Shown piece after piece: positions 49,890-61,500 of a stretch of 64,000 nt of DNA (the stretch's first letter is position 1; every line of letters begins with the position of its first letter). Origin of the DNA: Phascolomyces articulosus. Its lineage: Eukaryota; Mucoromycota; Mucoromycetes; Mucorales; Lichtheimiaceae. The notes below the pieces were generated by a model. The model was not told the DNA's origin and ran no database searches. It saw nothing but the letters and a program-made list of their open reading frames with translations. The position numbers were made by a program, and so were the translations under genes. Location of the stretch: assembly GCA_025677815.1 (NCBI GenBank), contig JAIXMP010000020.1:310001-374000 (forward strand), read 5' to 3'.

Positions 49890-50622
49890 AGTCACTTGTA
49901 GATCCATTTCTTATAGATTCCCCCCCCTTCTTCCTTTTCACATATTGTAATGTTATGTAATTTATTATTTTGCTCCTCCATCGATTTTTTTCTAATAATT
50001 ATTATATTATATGATCTCTATCCATAAAAAACATCTTGCTTCCCATATGAGAATAATATACATTACATTTTTTATTGATATATTGAAAAAAATGATGCAA
50101 GTGCCAGTAAAAAATTTACCATGTCTTTTAGAATAACAAAACTACAGCACTGTTTTGGCTAATAATAATAATAATAATCAATATCGACCAGTAACGATGG
50201 CAGGGGAAGCTGCAGTTGCTTATTTTTTTTTTTGTAGAAAAAAAAATAAACAACAACGGGTAATCTTATTAGTCCTCACGTCGTAATCAGTGATGATATA
50301 AATAATGATGATGTGACTATTCTAACAATACTGAGGATAATAATATGACTAATACTAATGATTATGAACTGTGAATGACATTAATATGATATAAGAAGTG
50401 ATGGATCATATAATGCAAAATATGTAGCTGGCTATGATCAAATATGGGTAATGAAGTGGAACGATCCAAAGCGCGCCATATGCGCAGCAGCAGTAATAAA
50501 AAAAATCTGGTCGGCAATAAAAATAACCGATCACGACGATAGGTTTTGACTTACAAAAAATACGACAGACGTCATCTACACCAACAACACATCAATGCCA
50601 GCATATTGGTTGGATAAAAATG
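49890..50622. other. intergenic
   Basis: 3' flank of the OPT gene and of the tRNA. A+T-rich with an ATA repeat near 50160-50180. No gene seen. Confidence 0.6.
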
Positions 50623-50694
50623 TGCCCCCGGAGAGAATCGAACTCTCGATCTTCGCTTTACGAGAGCGACGCTATACCACTAAGCCACAAGGGC
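50623..50694 (-). tRNA. tRNA-Thr (anticodon CGT)
   Basis: Read on the minus strand this 72-base segment folds as a full cloverleaf with no intron. The acceptor stem is GCCCTTG with CGGGGGC (two G-T pairs) and the discriminator is A. The D arm is GCT..AGC around TAGTGGTAT. The anticodon stem TCGCT/AGCGA closes the loop CTCGTAA, so the anticodon is CGT and reads ACG (Thr). The T arm is GAGAG-TTCGATT-CTCTC. The TGGCTTAGTGG and GTTCGATTC blocks serve as A and B boxes for RNA polymerase III. Confidence 0.96.
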
Positions 50695-51358
50695 GACACG
50701 TCTGAAACAATTCACTACTTTATGAAATGTTATTATTTTTTAAAAAGTCACGTGACTGATAACATTAAAAAATATTAAGGAGTTTCAAATTGATTTTTGA
50801 TTTTTATATATTAATAACACCAACTCCACTTACCTTATATGGCATTAAGAATTTAATGGTATTATTTATTAAGTTATAGGCATAATAAATTATTATTATA
50901 GCCTTATTATATTTTAGTTATATTATTTATAAAACTTTTCTTTATATTGATAGTCATATATCTTATTATATTATTATGTCTTGTTCCTAACACAACCTTA
51001 GTTGGCTCCATTTCACCTTGTTCCAATGTGGTTGGTCATCCCAAACTGTGCTTTTATTCTTAGTTTTTTATATATAATTTAATAAACAACTACTATCTAA
51101 TATTCTTTAGATCTTCTTAAGCTGCACACCATAGTACTTAGTAATGAATTTAAATGAACTTATAAATAAACAAATCACCTCCATCATCCATTCTACTAGA
51201 GGAACCAACAAAGATGATCCATATCTATTACCAGAACTAATCCTTGAAGAATTGGAACAGCTTGGAGAATCAGATTGTACATCCTTGGTCTATGTTGTAT
51301 CCAACATACAATGGCTTCACAATAAATAATAATTCTTCATTATTATTATTATTATTAC
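50695..51358. other. tRNA upstream flank with a small orphan frame
   Basis: A+T-rich DNA between the tRNA 5' end and the LTR element. An open frame at 51144-51329 (plus, 61 codons) has credible composition (DDPYLLPELILEELEQLGES) and ends 29 bases before the left LTR. It may be the remains of an older element or of a host exon; I do not support it as a gene. Confidence 0.4.
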
Positions 51359-51727
51359 TGTCATTCACCCTATATCTTACTTGTGCGGTGATTCTATTTG
51401 GATAATTACTTATGTTACACACAGTATTGCATCATCCTCTTTTATATATTGTTAATTATGCTGGATCATGCAATCCTTCTAACGATATCATTCATAGTCT
51501 ACTTAAATATACTGTCCTCATAACATGTAATCTAAATGATGCAATCTATATTCTAATATTACACCATAATGTGCAAGTTGTGATAGTCCATCTATGATGA
51601 GCACTTTCTTATAAATAGAGAGATTATTTTTTATCTTAATAAACTTCAATTGATTATTTTTGGGTCTCGTTGACTTATCTTATCTCCTTTTATTCTTTTT
51701 ATTGATTGATTTCTCTCTGATACAACA
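51359..51727 (+). repeat. Left LTR
   Basis: Begins TGTCATTCACC, contains ATAAATAGAGAGATTATTTT (a TATA-like start region) and GGGTCTCGTTGACTTAT, and ends TGATACAACA. All of these recur in the right copy in the same order. Confidence 0.8.
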
Positions 51728-52396
51728 GTCTACAAATTCCTAAAAGCACTCCTCCATTATAAGGGAAACTAGTAGACATAATATAGGGCAATCAATGGCA
51801 TCTTCTTGGAAAAGATTAAGAGGTACAAGATAGATGGCAAATAAATTATATAAGCCAAGTATAATAAAAGTAAATGAATACAAACAGCAGCACAAGTAGC
51901 AACAGAATTGTATAATGAAGTCTTGGCAATTATTGGGATAGAAGACCCAACTAGACTTAGAGAAGAGCTCTAGGCAATATAGGAAAAACTCAAACAATTG
52001 GCAATCTATAGCTTTGCAGCAGCAAAGACAATTGATATCAATGCAAAGGCCATTGCAGAAAAAGCTTTGGGGCTTCAAATAGACCACAACATTATCAACA
52101 GGGATATAGCTTTCTTAGCAGAGGAAATCAAAAACATCTAGCAGAAGTTATATAAGCAAAGAATCACTAGTATGGCTGCCTGAAATTATTTGGGAAATGG
52201 GAATAAGGGAGGATATAGATATGGTCGAGGCAGAGGTTTCAGGTCATTCCCACATCACTCCAATAACCGAGGTTAGGGAAACAACTATGGAAACAATGGT
52301 CAGTCAAACAACAACAGCAGCCCTACCACAAATCCACAATAGCACTGTGATGAACCACAACAATGGTTCTATTATGTCCATTCATTCATCAGTTAA
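51728..52396 (+). pseudogene. Degenerate gag reading frame of the LTR element
   Basis: One frame can be followed for about 670 bases with no insertion or deletion, but with many stops. The visible product is helical (ELYNEVLAIIGIEDPTRLRE, YSFAAAKTIDINAKAIAEKA) and then Gly/Arg-rich (GGYRYGRGRGFRSFP), followed by an Asn/Gln/Ser-rich tail. This is the usual capsid plus nucleic-acid-binding order of gag. Stops lie at 51770, 51773, 51779, in the AAATAAATTATATAA stretch, at 51971, 51980, 52139, 52181, 52274 and 52340. Most are TAG or TAA where Gln (CAG/CAA) would fit. Confidence 0.65.
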
Positions 52397-52767
52397 ACAT
52401 CATTCTCATATATATGATATAACCATTAACACACTACACCAAGTTAAATTCTTATTACTAATAAACACAGTGTAAGAATACTATATAAAGAAATAAACAG
52501 TAAAGAAGTGTAGACATCGGAGAAGATCAGTGTACCAGTCTATAACTCAACTAAATATACACGTATGATCATATGTAATTTAAGAAGTAAGAGATCCTTC
52601 ATCTCAGCTCATTGAACATAGATTATTAATCATAATTAACTAGATATCATCTCCATAGATAATAGAACCATATATAAAGACCAACATTTTTAAATAATAA
52701 AAGATTCTCAACTATATTCTTTTAGTCCCACTTTTCACACATTTTATTTTTTTTTCATTTGTCTTAT

Positions 52768-53147
52768 TGTCATTTCACCTCATCACTTGTGTGGTAATTA
52801 TATTTGAAGCACAGCTACTGTGACATAGATTATGCTTTTCTCCTAGGCATATCATTTATTATGCAAATGCGTAATTCACTTCTTGATTCCCACCATCATT
52901 GTTCACATGTTCTATAACTTCCATTATTCACACAGTCTTATAGCATACGTAATTTAAATGATGTGGTCCATAAGAAATATAATACTGTAATACACACATA
53001 GTGGCAGTCCATCTATGATAAGCAAATTAGTATAAATAGAGAGATTATTTTTAAATCGTAATAAAACTTCACTGAATTATTTTGGGTCTTGTTGACTTAT
53101 ATCGTCTCCTGCTTATTTCTTTTATTTTTAATCTTATTGACACAACA
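52768..53147 (+). repeat. Right LTR
   Basis: Begins TGTCATTTCACC, has ATAAATAGAGAGATTATTTT and GGGTCTTGTTGACTTATAT, and ends TGACACAACA. It aligns along its length to the left copy with many substitutions and small gaps. Confidence 0.8.
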
Positions 53148-54022
53148 ATGGGTTTAAATCGGTGAATCCAAGAATGATTCATATAAGTATTTTAATTAAG
53201 CTTATGTATAGGATTGGAATACTAAAACTAATAAGAGGTATATATAGTCATATATACTTATCAAACTTGTTTGTTTTAGTGACTAATCTTTATATTGCTG
53301 TTTGATAAAAAAAAATGTTCTTATTTAAAATGTGTGCTATATAAAAACTCTATATTATAACTATCAAGTATATTGTTTGCCATGACAACGGCATGACCAT
53401 GGCAGCATATACATGGCTCTTATTTCACACAATATATTTTTTTTTATGCCTAAGCCAAAATAGCAGTGTTAATTTTTTTTTAAAAAAAAGCAGAACTGGC
53501 TCACTTTTTTTTTCCTTTTCTTTTCTTTTTTTCTTCGTGCTTCTTCTGGGTACTCCCCAACAGGGTATGGCTGTGGAAACTACCATCTTAACACTACCTC
53601 CTTTTTTTTGAGGGGTGGATGGTGTGTAGGATTACCTTCTATCTCTCTGGGGCCAGAAGAGGAAGTCATAAAAGGTATAGTATATAGCGAAAAAGTACGA
53701 CGTTTTTTTTTAATTCTATAGGAAAACGATTTAAATCAAGGGCAGCTAGGAACGAGAAACAGCATGATTTAAGGTGGATAAGCAAGTTGGTGAATGATTG
53801 AGTAAATGGGTGAGCAATTGAGTAAGTTGGTGAACGATTAAGTAAGTTGGTGAATGACTGAGCACGTTGGCGAGCGATTGAGAAAGAAGTCAAGTTGATT
53901 GAGATAATTATTATTTTAGACGTGAACAAAGAGAAGATGGCGAAATGATGATTCAATTGGTTTAGCACTTTTGAAAGAAGTTCAAGTAGAACATTCCTCG
54001 TATTTAACATTGTTGTTTTTAA
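53148..54022. other. Non-coding flank with minisatellite
   Basis: A+T-rich DNA after the LTR element. Contains a T-rich frame (53393-53611) with random composition and the 20-bp tandem repeat at 53784-53883. No supported gene. Confidence 0.5.
53784..53883. repeat. 20-bp minisatellite, five copies
   Basis: Five consecutive 20-base units of the form AAGTTGGTGAATGATTGAGT, each with 0-6 differences, read directly. The unit is not a multiple of three, so a coding repeat is unlikely. Confidence 0.9.
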
Positions 54023-54265
54023 TTAGGTGTGAAACCCTGGGATGTTGGCTGTGCTCCTAATCAAGCAACGGTTTCCTCTGATGATGCATCTGGCACCAAG
54101 ACATGTAATGCAGCCCGGCAGTTGGATGTAAAGGAGTGGGGGGGATGTCTCAGTCCATCCTTCGCGTTTGGTTCCCCCTGTTAAGCTACCTGCCTCAAGC
54201 AGGCGGTGAATTAAGGAGACTGAGAGCAAGTAGTACCGGTCATTTGCTTGGAGGGTTTTTTTTTT
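54023..54265 (+). other. G+C-rich, hairpin-rich island ending in T10 (candidate structured RNA)
   Basis: This 230-base stretch has about half G+C by eye while both flanks are strongly A+T rich. It contains potential stems: GGGGGGA near 54140 with TTCCCCC near 54172, and CCTGC-CTCAA-GCAGG near 54189-54203. It ends GGAGGG followed by ten T (54256-54265), which would stop RNA polymerase III on the plus strand. A plus frame (GVKPWDVGCAPNQATVSSDD...) is also open for about 50 codons, so a decayed protein or retroelement end is an alternative. I compared it by memory with 5S, U1-U6, U3, SRP and RNase P/MRP RNA and saw no match. Confidence 0.35.
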
Positions 54266-55585
54266 ATCTCTATCATTTCTCTATAATAAAGAAATGTTAT
54301 CTCTATTTTTTCATACTTTTTAACTATTCATTTTTAGCTACCTTTCACTTTTGCTGATTATACCACCACTCAATAATAATAACAACGTATTGCTATTATT
54401 TACTCAGTACAACTTTTTTTTTATTTTAATAATAATGCTCTGTTTGTTCCTGTTTTATGCATTTGTTTTTTTTTCTTGTTTCTTTGAACTATAACTACTT
54501 TATTATAAAAGAAGAGGAACGGTGATCACATAGCTAGTAGTCATTACTGTTTATATATTTTTGAGTACTAAATGTGGTATGGATAAGAATGGATAGATGT
54601 AAAGAAAAATGAAAGAGACAGAAGAAGTCTTGTGAGACTCGATATAGGTTTATTAAATAAAATATTCATATTCAAAAGATATTTAAAAATATATTCTGAA
54701 TTTTTTTTTTGCATCTATGAATATTTTTTGAATATTTTTTTTCTAATAAGGTGATATAGGTTTTTGGATTAGATTCTGTAGAACAATAAGACAATACTTG
54801 AACCCTAAAATCAGAAATAATTTTCATATAGTCATATATAAATGACATATAAATTTATTAAAAAAAAAGAAGTATGAATAATTAATTTTTTTTTATTTAC
54901 TTCCTTACCATCATGCCCTTTTTATATAAATAAGAGGGATTCATATATGGACTGTATTTTGTATACTTTGTACACTGCTTTTTTTTTTTGAAAAGTTTAG
55001 AAGATATAAAAATAGTGGTGTACAAGAAGGTATACTATGGTATATGTTTATTACCATCGGAGGGGTTCTTTACTTGTAATATGATGTCAAAAAAAACCCC
55101 AAATTCTATGATACTTTATTTTAAAATATCTTATCTTAGTAAAAAATACATATCAAAACAAGTAAAATAATAGCCTCAGGGGGAGGTCAGGGATAGCAAG
55201 AGAATAAATGACATTGCGTTAGTATATTAAGTTGTCAGAGTATAAATTAAAATGTCAAACTATTATTGTGATTGCAGGATTTTGAAGAATTAATTAATAA
55301 CAGTTATAGTAGGAAAAAAAAAGACTGTGAAGTCATTCTACTTTGGTGTTATTGCCATTTCATAAATATGACAATTACATTGCCTTCTCTTAATAATATA
55401 AACCTCTCTCTTACCCATCCCTTCCTTTATCTTCCTACTGAATAATAACTTTTAAGGATATTTTTCTCACATTTGCATGAATAATTAGCGTAACACAAAG
55501 AGTAATACATTTCAGTAATCAAACGTGTTTTCTTTTTTTTTTTTTTTTTTTATAATTCTCCCTTTCATGTTTCAAAAACCCAAGT
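54266..55585. other. intergenic
   Basis: Very A+T-rich DNA with several T-runs (for example 55531-55551) and no convincing frame. The last 100 bases should contain the promoter or leader of the zinc-finger gene. Confidence 0.55.
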
Positions 55586-57520
55586 ATGCTTTCGTACCTA
55601 TATAGATCTTTGCAAACTTTAGTTTATAGTGAGAATGAACATAATTTTGCCAATGACACAATGACATCAACTTCATTGATCAGCAATGTGTTTAATAAAA
55701 ACAACAATGATGACCATCCTCTGGCTGACATGATTAATGATTCGTTTGTCATTATTAACGAATCACTAATATCGATACCATCGATTAATCCTAAAAATAT
55801 AGAAATACAGGAACCAGGTACTGTAGAGCTGTCATATCTTTTTTTTTCGGTATGGCTCATTTAACTAGGATCGGCTGATAGTATAATATTATATTTAGAC
55901 CATTTTTTATTCACCCATCAATATATTGTCCTATATATTAATATTTAGATAGAACCTCAACCCGTATTTCTACAAGTGTCAGCCATCATCAATTAGAAGA
56001 CAAATCTTCTTTTAGAGTAGAAGAAATATCATTCAATCCATATCATAATACCTTCTCCAAAAGAAAATGGAATCCAACACGTCGAAAATCCAGAGCATTC
56101 CGAAAACGAAAAACATGTCTTCGTAATAGTGATAATGGTAGATTTCCTTATCATTGATATATTATAATGTCAATCATATAAAAGATATTTATACAATATT
56201 ATTACTAATGCCTAAAATAGTATTGAGCAGAACGGAAAATGATCCATATCTTCAACAAGCAATAGCATCAGCAAATAGAACTATACAACAAGAACAACCA
56301 CAAGACAATAGATACAATATTGAAAGTATCACTGTTGCTTTGGAAAATAATTACAAGAAAAGCTACGGCAAGTATAGTCAGATCACGCCTTGTCATGATA
56401 TTAATCACGATGGTCCAAGTACCATTCTATTCGATAGTAGTGCTGGTAATACAATTGATGGTGGCAGGTCCCACATGAATAATATCAATAATGATGAAGC
56501 AAACATCATGGATCATGGTAAAATATGCATATTTGAAAATACTATTGTGTTGCTCGAAGTTGAAGTTTAAATTGTTAATAAGAAATATTTATATTCTTCA
56601 TCATCATAAACAGATAAAGATAAAAAAGAAATTGGAATCATAGATTTAACTAAAGATAACGATGATGACACCCTTCATCAACAAGAGAACGTTGGTAACC
56701 TACTATCATCATTATCAGCACCATCAACGTTATTATTATTAACACCACCACCGAACAACAATATCCAATTTGAAAATCAACAAGCAGGAGGTAACCTACT
56801 TTGTAGAAAAAAAATAGAAATCAAAAATTAATCTTTGCGACCAATCTTGAATTTGCATATATACATCAATACTATTGTATCTAACAAAAGAATATAATAT
56901 ATTTCTAGAGTTTTATTGTCCGTATAACAGATGTAAATAATTGTATATTGGATGCACGGAAGATAATTTGATCCAACATATCCGAGAAAATCATTATCGT
57001 GCTCTTCCTACATTAGTTCCGGATGAAAAGCATAATTTTAAGGCTGTTCGTTATAATGAACGAACATTGCATTTTCAAGGTCTGGATATACATATATAAT
57101 TTAGGTATCCGTACCATTCATCATATTTTATAAATTTACAAAAAAAAAGCTGAATATGATCATTTACATAGAACGATCACGGAATTTACTTGATAATGGT
57201 GATGCCATCTTAGTTGAACGATTAAAGTATCAACCAAACAAAAATTTCCAAGGTGATTATTTTTAACACTGATTGCACAAGATTAGGAAAACAGGATGTT
57301 AGCAATCTTTTTTTTAATAAAAAGAAATTGTTCATAGTGAATATTTCTGTCCTTATAAATCATGCCAATTTTCAGCCAATGAAAAAGATATACTCTATGA
57401 ACATATACAAGCAGAACACGACGATCAATTTATGAACCCATCAAGTGATAATTCAGAACGCGCTGTGATTCAATCACCTACTGGAAGAGTAATCCAACTT
57501 GATGGTAAAAAAAAAAAAAA

Positions 57521-57555
<35 letters not shown>

Positions 57556-57692
57556 TCATCTATAAAGCTTTTTATCACGTTGATCATTGATCTCTCTTTT
57601 AATTTTTAGAACGATCTCAAAATCTACTCTATGATGATGAAGTGATAATACAAGCCTTTTATCATAGTAATAATACAGATAGTAGATCATAA
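55586..57692 (+). CDS. C2H2 zinc-finger protein with duplicated finger + 'ERSxNLL' modules; TAA in finger 1
   Basis: Eight exons, 55586..55817, 55949..56137, 56221..56517, 56614..56790, 56909..57079, 57171..57252, 57338..57504 and 57610..57692, join in phase to 465 codons. The N-terminal 300 residues are low complexity, rich in Asn, Asp and Ser, with a basic stretch KWNPTRRKSRAFRKRK (nuclear-import-like). Exon 5 encodes finger 1: FYCPYNRCK, then TAA (56938-56940), then LYIGCTEDNLIQHIRENH. Exon 6 encodes ERSRNLLDNGDAILVERLK. Exon 7 encodes finger 2: YFCPYKSCQFSANEKDILYE then HIQAEH, spacing C-x4-C-x12-H-x4-H, ending TGRVIQLD. Exon 8 encodes ERSQNLLYDDEVIIQAFY. So the gene carries two copies of a finger-module exon pair. 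Either it is newly broken at codon 309 or splicing skips the stop. DNA binding is inferred from the fingers; family unknown to me. Confidence 0.6.
57507..57555. repeat. A23 followed by (GA)13 in an intron
   Basis: A run of 23 A (57507-57529) then thirteen GA units (57530-57555), lying at the very start of the last intron of the zinc-finger gene, directly after the donor GT. Confidence 0.95.
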
Positions 57693-58550
57693 CAAAAACA
57701 AGAAATATGGTAACGAAAAATATTCTATTAATTTTATATATACCATACTATCGTATTAACATTGTTTGGTTCACTTCTTTTTTTTTATAATGTTCATTGA
57801 AGTAAAACGATACAGTCCTTATGATAGAACGACTGTCACATGTTCTTGACGACGTCCTCTTAGTAGATTTAGTAAACTCAAGCTTTTTTTTCTTTTGAAA
57901 CACGAACAGGAACTTTGTACAAAGTTTATTTTCCTCTTTCTTATTGTTATCATTATTATTAAGAAGTAACACTCTATTTAGGAAAAGGATTCGTTGTATA
58001 TATGCTCATAAAAAAGATACTATTCCAAAGTACTATATAGAAAGAGTGTAAAGCGGGATAACCCAATAACTTGGATCGGTCCCTCCATCACCATAATAAA
58101 TAAAATCAGAAATGATAATAAATTAAATGAGTAGTATAAGAATTATATGTAGCAGTGGTAGTGATGATGGTTGTTTGATTATATATATATATATAATATT
58201 ATTATAGAAGGAAATGAAATAAAAAAAAACTAATTGGAACTATATGGGGTGTGGTGCGTTGTGTGATTGTAAAAATAAAATAAAATTGTATTGAAGCGTG
58301 TTGAGTTGATGGATAAGTACTAATAAAAAAAGTAAAGGGAGAATAAAAAAAATAGGTGTGTGATTTGGGTGACAAATAGGGTGAGGGGGGTATTCGGATT
58401 CAATTGGGTGAGTTGAGGGTGGACGTGTATCAATGAAGGGATCAGCATGTGAATTGGTAAACTAAAAGGAAAAACAAACTTTTTTTCTTTATAAATAATA
58501 ATAGTAATAAAAAATAATAATAAGGGAAGTGGAGAGGGTAAATTTTGTTT
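57693..58550. other. Convergent intergenic region
   Basis: Between the stops of the zinc-finger gene (plus) and the KA1 kinase (minus). A+T-rich, with G-rich, C-poor sequence near 58380-58440. No gene seen. Confidence 0.6.
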
Positions 58551-61500
58551 TCAAGACACGGTTGTCGTCTTTTCTTCGGATATAGTTTCGTCCATGATAC
58601 AGCTACTATTATTACTGCTACTGGCCATACTAAGTCGTGTTTTATCATCTTGTGGATCATGTTGTTGTGATGTTGAATGTTGAGGAGGTCGAAGTAATTT
58701 TTCATTTGGATGAGGTGTTGTAGAAGTCGTCGTAGAAGGAGCGCGTGTAGACATATAACCTCCCTTACCGCCCAAATCCAATGCTCCCAACACAGCATGA
58801 TACAAGAACTTGTAAGACCAAACATTACCACGCATACGGCGAATATCCACAATATATAAACCAGGCAAATTTTTGATTTTACACACTTCCATACTAAATC
58901 GTACTTCTTCTCCTGGATCCACTACAGGATCACCATATACAATAGGACTGGGTGTATTTCCATTAGATGACGATGTGGGGGATATATCTTGATGTTGTTG
59001 TTGTTGATCATCGATAATAACTCCTTCTGTACTATTACTGGCTCGTCTCAAAAGATTACGGAATCGTGGACCGGATGGAGTCATGCGTCGTTTTTTATGA
59101 ATATCACTGTTCAATTGAGAAGAAGGTGATGGGGAAGGACTGTGATGATTATTAGCATGTCCACGTTGTCCATTGCGTCGTTGTGTTGAAGAGGATACAG
59201 TTGGAGGTTGACGTCTTCGACGAACACATTTCAATTTAAATTCTCCATCATCCTTGACATCAATACCCATAGAGATCAATGTTTGTTTGACTTCAACAAG
59301 GACTTCTTGAGGTGAACGAGAAGTCAATGCATTTTGATCAAAAGCACCATGATAGGTACGTAATTTAGCATCTTTGAAATCAACAGCATATGATCCCAAA
59401 GGTTTGTTCAAATTAGTCGTTGTTCCGCGTGATCCACCACCTGAGTTCATTATCATATCCGCATGCAATCGGTTATTGTTATCTTTGGTACCTGGAAATT
59501 AAAAAAAAAGCATTTGCAAAAACTTTATATCAGTATCTTCACTCTCTCTCTATCCACATATATTTTTCTTCTTTAGGAAAATTAAAACTTACTCAAAGGT
59601 TTCTTCTTGAACCAATCCATTAATTTTTTACCCGCACTCTTATGTTTATATTCTCGACTCATGGTATCCGGTGATGTTGGACTAGGTGGTAATCGAGTGG
59701 CACTTTGATCGGATGCTGAAGGTGCCATAGAAACAGTGGATTGAGGTCGTGCTTCTTTGGGAACAGTCAATTTCATATCTGGACGAGGAGAGGAAGGTGG
59801 TTGTTGTTGTTGATGATGACGTACAACCGATGATTGCTGTTGTTGAGGAGCAGGAGGTCGACTGGCAGGTCTTCGAGTAGTAAATGAAATTGTTCTTCTA
59901 TCCCCTTCAGATGTTGTCATTGGATTCACCAATAAACTCAATGCTTTACGTCGAGTGCCTCTGGATGTAGATGTGGTCGTTGAGGATTGAGTGACAGTAG
60001 GAGGAGGCACCACGGGACGAGGTTGATACATACTTGCACGTGATGATTCCTGAGGTCGCTGTGGCAATGGTTTATCAGCCATCATCATCATACCATTGGG
60101 TGTGCTCATACTTGCCAAGGGGGATGTGGATGCGTCATTGGTATGTTGTGTCATGGCAATAGCAGTAGCGGCTGCTCCTCCCATTTCTTGTTGTTGTTTT
60201 TGAACACTGGACAAAAATTTAGCATGTAAAATGGAATTACCAGGTTGAGGAGGTGTCGATCGTGGTGATTCAGGTTGCATGGAGAAAGGTCGTCGATGAT
60301 GACTGCTGGTACTGTTTGGACGAGATGAGGATGTAGAGTTGGCGTTCTTTGTACCTGATAATAAATTCTTGATGATTTCTGTACCTCGTTGATGTACCTT
60401 TTTACTTGTGGTACGTGTAGGTTGAGGTGGTGAAGAGGGTGTTTCAAGCATTGTATTTGTATTTGGAACAACAGCTACATCTTGCATTTCTTTATCTTCA
60501 GCAGTGGTGGTACTCATGGATTCTGTATGAATAGAAGCAGGTAATTCCATCGATGAAATGTCGCGTGAAGCAGTATCGACTTGAGCAAGAGGTGTTGGTT
60601 TTTCCTCTTCCTCTTCTTGATTCTCTTTTTCCACTTTTTGATCTGTTGGTTTTTCTTCATTGTCATCCTCATGACCCGTGGCAGTCGTTGCACCGTCTTT
60701 ATGTTTTTCATCTTTTTGTTCTTCTCCGTCGTTATATTGATATTGTTCTTTCATTGTATCATTTTCTTCTTCTTGGGTATCCTTGATAGAAGAAGTATCA
60801 GGATTACCTACAGTAGGTGGATCAACATCCATCTTGTCATCCTCCTCTTGTTGATCTGTTTCATTTTGTGGTACCATTTGATCATCCACTAGTTCTTTAG
60901 GCGATGAAGGTACAATAGCAGTAGTTGATGCTCCTTCATCTGTAGCCATTGGCGTAGCAGAAGGTGAACCTGAACTTGTAGGAACTTCTTGTGGAGGAGG
61001 TGTAGGTTCTTGCTGTTGTTTTCGACTTTGACGACGTTCTTCTTCATTCGGCATTGGGGGTGCTGTTGTACTTGTTGGTGGCAAGGGTAATTCAGCTGAT
61101 ACCATAGCATCCAATTCCAAATCACCCAAAGATTTTTCGAACAAAATACGATGAGGTCTGAGCCAAGGATGAACCATAATCGTCTGCATGGTGCATCGTT
61201 TGGCTGGATCGGGTACTAACATTTTCCGTAAAAGGTCACGGGCATCTGCACTCACGTAATCCGGGAATGCGAGTTCGGTATTAAGAATATATTTATATAA
61301 TAAATTAATATTATCACCATCAGGATTGGCAGGGTCGTCATCAAACGGTAAATAACCACATAACATGGCATATAAAATGACACCACATGACCAAATATCG
61401 ACGGCTGAACCAACATAAAGACCTTCACTAATCACCAGTTCAGGAGCTGCATAACAGGGTGAACCACACGAGGTTGACATTAAATCGTCCTTGGCAGATG

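Larger units (their letters stand above)
51359..53147 (+). mobile_element. Old gag-only LTR retrotransposon (non-autonomous remnant)
   Basis: Two direct repeats of 369 and 380 bases, each starting TGTCAT and ending ACAACA (canonical TG...CA ends), flank about 1 kb of internal DNA. The internal part holds one long plus-strand frame with a gag-like product, and no reverse transcriptase, integrase or protease. The repeats are clearly related but strongly diverged, so the insertion is old. I found no matching target-site duplication and no good purine tract before the right repeat. The tRNA-Thr gene lies 665 bases away with its 5' end facing the element, as with Ty1-like targeting near Pol III genes. 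Superfamily cannot be set without a polymerase. Confidence 0.75.

Noticed and set aside
54023..54265. 5S, SRP, RNase P/MRP, U3 or spliceosomal RNA
   Set aside because: None of the conserved blocks I know for these RNAs could be placed, so I left it as an unnamed structured island.
60553..60892. Plus-strand Phe/Leu-rich frames opposite the kinase
   Set aside because: Antisense of Glu/Lys/Gln low-complexity codons; no independent support.
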